In this document: positions 5,703 to 7,624 of the stretch, piece by piece
How positions within the stretch are numbered: position 1 is the first letter of the stretch
How the letters are laid out: every line of letters starts with the position of its first letter
NCBI GenBank assembly: GCA_002380945.1
Contig: DFWO01000201.1
Location: 16,186-23,809, forward strand
Length of the DNA: 7,624 nucleotides
Source: Methylococcaceae bacterium UBA4132
GTDB lineage: Bacteria; Pseudomonadota; Gammaproteobacteria; Methylococcales; Methylomonadaceae
Direction of reading: 5' to 3'
Program-made: the position numbers and the translations under genes
Notes under the pieces: model-generated
The model's input: only the letters and a program-made list of their open reading frames with translations
Database searches by the model: none
What the model was told of the DNA's origin: nothing

Positions 5703-7430
5703 ATGGCAGTCGTTCAACTGAAAAACGTGTCACAACCGATAATAGAGCCTACTACGATGAATCCATCCAATGATGAAGCCTTACCTATAGTCGAACTAAA
5801 AAATGTCTGTAAACGTTACGGTAACAGTTCTATATTAAAAAACATTAACTTGCAGGTTAAAGAAGGCGAATTTATTGCTATCGTTGGTTTTTCTGGCAGT
5901 GGCAAAACCACACTAATTTCTCTGATTGCGGGCTTATTGCAAGCAGATAGCGGCGACGTGTTAAAACAAGGCGCGGCAATTACTGAACCTGCACCTGATA
6001 GAGGCGTAGTGTTTCAAAATTACTCATTAATGCCGTGGCTCACCGTGTATGAAAATGTTGCTCTGGCTGTGGACGAAATTTTTAAACATTGGACAACCGA
6101 ACAACGCAAAGCCCACACCGAAAAATATATCCAAATGGTTAGCTTAACACCTGCCATGAATAAAAAACCTGCCGAATTGTCTGGCGGTATGCGGCAACGC
6201 GTCAATGTGGCGCGGGCGTTAGCAGCCAACCCTGATATTTTGTTGCTCGATGAACCGTTAAGTGCGCTCGATGCACTAACACGCGGTAATCTGCAAGACG
6301 AAATTCTACAAATCTGGCAACAAGAAAAGAAAACCGTGATTCTAATCACTAATGATGTCGATGAAGCTATTTATATGGCGGATCGAGTCATTCCACTTAA
6401 TCCCAGTCCTGATGCGACTTTTGGTCCTGATTTTTACGTTGATATTGAACGTCCACGCGATAGAACCGCGTTAAATCATAACGAAACGTTTAAAAAACTA
6501 CGCGCTGAAATTACTCGCTATCTCATGGCAATCGGCATGGAAAAATCAGCGGATAGCGCGAAAGAACAAATCGTATTACCTGATATTGTGCCAAACACAC
6601 AAACCGAACCAACATTAAAAGCTAAAAAAGATGATTTGGGTAAACCGCGTTATTTAGAGTATTCCAAGTTATCAAAAATTTATCCTACCCCTAACGGCAA
6701 TAGCACGGTTAAAGTCGTTGATGGTTTTGATATGCAGCTAAAAAAAGGTGAATTCATTTCCATTATTGGGCATTCGGGTTGCGGTAAATCCACAGTATTG
6801 TCGATGACAGCAGGTTTAACTGAAATTTCCGAAGGCGGGATTATTTTAGATAACCGCGAAGTAGACGGTGCTGGACCTGATAGAGGCGTGGTATTTCAAG
6901 CCCCCAGTTTATTTCCGTGGCTGAGTGCGTTTGAAAATGTCCAACTCGGTGTCGATAAAGTGTATCCACACGCCAATAAAGCTGAACGTGATGATATTGT
7001 TGGTTACTATCTTAATCGCGTAGGTTTAGGTGATAGCCTACATAAAAAAGCCAGTGAATTATCCAATGGTATGAAGCAACGGGTCGGTATTGCACGAGCG
7101 TTTGCTTTATCGCCCAAGTTACTGTTACTGGATGAACCATTCGGTATGTTGGACTCGCTCACCCGTTGGGAATTGCAAGAAGTATTGATGGAAGTATGGG
7201 AGCGTACTCACGTTACCGCCATCATGGTGACACATGATGTCGATGAAGCGATTTTATTAGCCGATAGAGTGGTTATGATGACCAATGGTCCACACGCGAC
7301 CATCGGCAAAATCGAAGAAATTGATTTACCCAGACCAAGAACACGCAAATCCTTATTGGAACATCCTGATTATTATCTCTATCGAGAAAGTTTGCTGACT
7401 TTTTTAGCGGAGTGTGACAAAGCACATTGA
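5703..7430 (+). CDS. nrtCD: Nitrate ABC transporter, two fused ATPase domains (NrtC-NrtD type)
   Basis: This cytoplasmic subunit carries both nucleotide-binding domains in one 575-residue chain and powers NrtB. Domain 1 (about 28-255) shows A-loop Y39, Walker A GFSGSGKTT (62-70), Q-loop Q105, signature LSGGM (159-163), Walker B ILLLDEP (179-185) and D-loop SALD (187-190), but the switch position is N217 (TNDVDEA) where histidine is usual. A linker of about 60 residues (255-315) follows. Domain 2 (about 316-545) has Y327, GHSGCGKST (356-364), Q399, LSNGM (453-457), LLLLDEP (473-479), GMLD (481-484) and switch H511. The cyanobacterial form differs: NrtC carries one ATPase plus an NrtA-like domain, and no such domain is present here. 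The ATG at 5703 lies 8 bases after nrtB with AGGT at 5693-5696; an internal ATG at 5757 has no ribosome-binding site. The third gene of one operon. Confidence 0.94.
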   Translation: MAVVQLKNVSQPIIEPTTMNPSNDEALPIVELKNVCKRYGNSSILKNINLQVKEGEFIAIVGFSGSGKTTLISLIAGLLQADSGDVLKQGAAITEPAPDRGVVFQNYSLMPWLTVYENVALAVDEIFKHWTTEQRKAHTEKYIQMVSLTPAMNKKPAELSGGMRQRVNVARALAANPDILLLDEPLSALDALTRGNLQDEILQIWQQEKKTVILITNDVDEAIYMADRVIPLNPSPDATFGPDFYVDIERPRDRTALNHNETFKKLRAEITRYLMAIGMEKSADSAKEQIVLPDIVPNTQTEPTLKAKKDDLGKPRYLEYSKLSKIYPTPNGNSTVKVVDGFDMQLKKGEFISIIGHSGCGKSTVLSMTAGLTEISEGGIILDNREVDGAGPDRGVVFQAPSLFPWLSAFENVQLGVDKVYPHANKAERDDIVGYYLNRVGLGDSLHKKASELSNGMKQRVGIARAFALSPKLLLLDEPFGMLDSLTRWELQEVLMEVWERTHVTAIMVTHDVDEAILLADRVVMMTNGPHATIGKIEEIDLPRPRTRKSLLEHPDYYLYRESLLTFLAECDKAH

Positions 7431-7436
7431 ACATCA

Positions 7437-7462
7437 TCTTCTGCAAAGAGTTGCACTGAAGA
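7437..7462 (+). terminator. Hairpin just after nrtCD, possible weak terminator
   Basis: TCTTC (7437-7441) pairs with GAAGA (7458-7462) and TGCAA (7442-7446) pairs with TTGCA (7451-7455), giving a 10-bp stem with a 2-base bulge CT and the loop AGAG. It starts 6 bases after the nrtCD stop, where an operon end is expected. No U-tract follows, so factor-independent termination is doubtful. Confidence 0.35.
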
Positions 7463-7512
7463 GGTGAAATTACGATAACTTATGATGCCATAAATTAAAT
7501 TAAAAAAATGCT

Positions 7513-7537
7513 ATATGTTTATGAAAAATAAACACAT
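7513..7537 (+). repeat. AT-rich 10-bp inverted repeat before the downstream gene
   Basis: ATATGTTTAT (7513-7522) pairs with ATAAACACAT (7528-7537) at nine of ten positions, with the inner seven exact, around the loop GAAAA. It lies just upstream of the possible -10 element, so it could be an operator as easily as an RNA hairpin. In such AT-rich DNA a chance occurrence is quite possible. Confidence 0.4.
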
Positions 7538-7539
7538 TA

Positions 7540-7548
7540 TGCTAAAAT
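7540..7548 (+). promoter_or_regulatory. Possible extended -10 promoter for the downstream gene
   Basis: TGC followed by TAAAAT (7543-7548) fits an extended -10 element (TGN-TATAAT with one mismatch). The best -35 candidate at 18-base spacing, TTATGA (7519-7524), is poor. Transcription would begin near 7555, giving a leader of roughly 28 bases before the ATG at 7583. The call rests on the extended -10 and on position alone. Confidence 0.35.
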
Positions 7549-7582
7549 TAGATTGTTTTTTAACTAAAAAAAGGGGGGCTTT

Positions 7583-7624
7583 ATGCCGCAGAATCAACGC
7601 AATATACCGCTATCAGTGTTAGTC
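7583..7624 (+). CDS. 5' end of an unidentified gene, cut by the window end
   Basis: ATG at 7583 opens a frame of 14 codons to the last base (MPQNQRNIPLSVLV). It is preceded by a strong purine run, six G after A-rich sequence (7573-7578), with only four bases (CTTT) before the ATG, a convincing ribosome-binding site. The hydrophobic SVLV after a polar start could be the first beta strand of a response-regulator receiver domain or of another alpha/beta fold, but this is speculation and too little is visible to name a family. It is separated from nrtCD by 152 bases and may have its own promoter. Confidence 0.55.
   Translation, partial: MPQNQRNIPLSVLV

Noticed and set aside
5757..5759. Internal ATG as the true start of nrtCD
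   Set aside because: No ribosome-binding site precedes it, while the ATG at 5703 follows AGGT at good spacing just after nrtB.
3148..7430. Bicarbonate (CmpABCD) or sulfonate/taurine transporter
   Set aside because: The long NrtA-type binding protein, the WKD lysine and the NrtB and NrtCD family features favour nitrate; alignment to NrtA and CmpA structures would settle it.
1..7624. CRISPR array, tRNA, rRNA, insertion sequence or phage gene
   Set aside because: No regularly spaced repeats, no RNA gene folds and no transposase or integrase sequence were seen; the window is almost filled by metabolic genes.

Overview
The window reads as a chromosomal segment from a moderately AT-rich proteobacterium, most likely a gammaproteobacterium. 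NarH, NarJ and NarI follow the Escherichia coli proteins, as I remember them, almost residue for residue, including the spacing of all visible iron-sulfur cysteines and the four haem histidines. Abundant short intergenic inverted repeats and two-letter-rich spacers recall filamentous sulfur oxidisers or methylotrophs, but the genus cannot be fixed from this sequence. All genes are on the + strand.

Region 1 (1-2761) is the 3' part of a respiratory nitrate reductase operon, narH-narJ-narI. narH lacks its first ~70 codons because the window starts inside it. narJ overlaps narH by ATGA. narI follows narJ after 60 bases that hold a perfect 15-bp inverted repeat. NarH carries electrons from haem protein NarI to the molybdenum subunit NarG (not in the window), and NarJ is the assembly chaperone for NarG.

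Region 2 (2762-3147) is a 386-base gap without a gene. It holds two hairpins behind narI and then a well-formed regulatory region: two activator-like half-sites, a full IHF consensus match, and a perfect sigma-54 -24/-12 promoter (TGGCAC-N5-TTGCT) about 80 bases before the next gene. Sigma-54 plus IHF at a nitrate transporter points to control by nitrogen supply through an NtrC-type activator, separate from control of the respiratory operon.

Region 3 (3148-7430) is a nitrate-type ABC importer: nrtA (exported binding protein), nrtB (permease with a charged insert after its first membrane helix) and a single gene with two fused ATPase domains, nrtCD. A 114-base gap with two hairpins separates nrtA from nrtBCD. 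The two ATPase halves are not equivalent: the first lacks the switch histidine and the second has an altered signature, and both defects fall in the same predicted composite ATP site.

Region 4 (7431-7624) is a short AT-rich gap with hairpins and a possible promoter, then the first 14 codons of an unidentified gene.

Together the segment couples dissimilatory nitrate reduction to a high-affinity, ATP-driven nitrate uptake system under its own apparent nitrogen-type promoter. The individual genes belong to known families; the most interesting points are the promoter architecture, the asymmetric fused ATPase and the junction repeats, not a new system.
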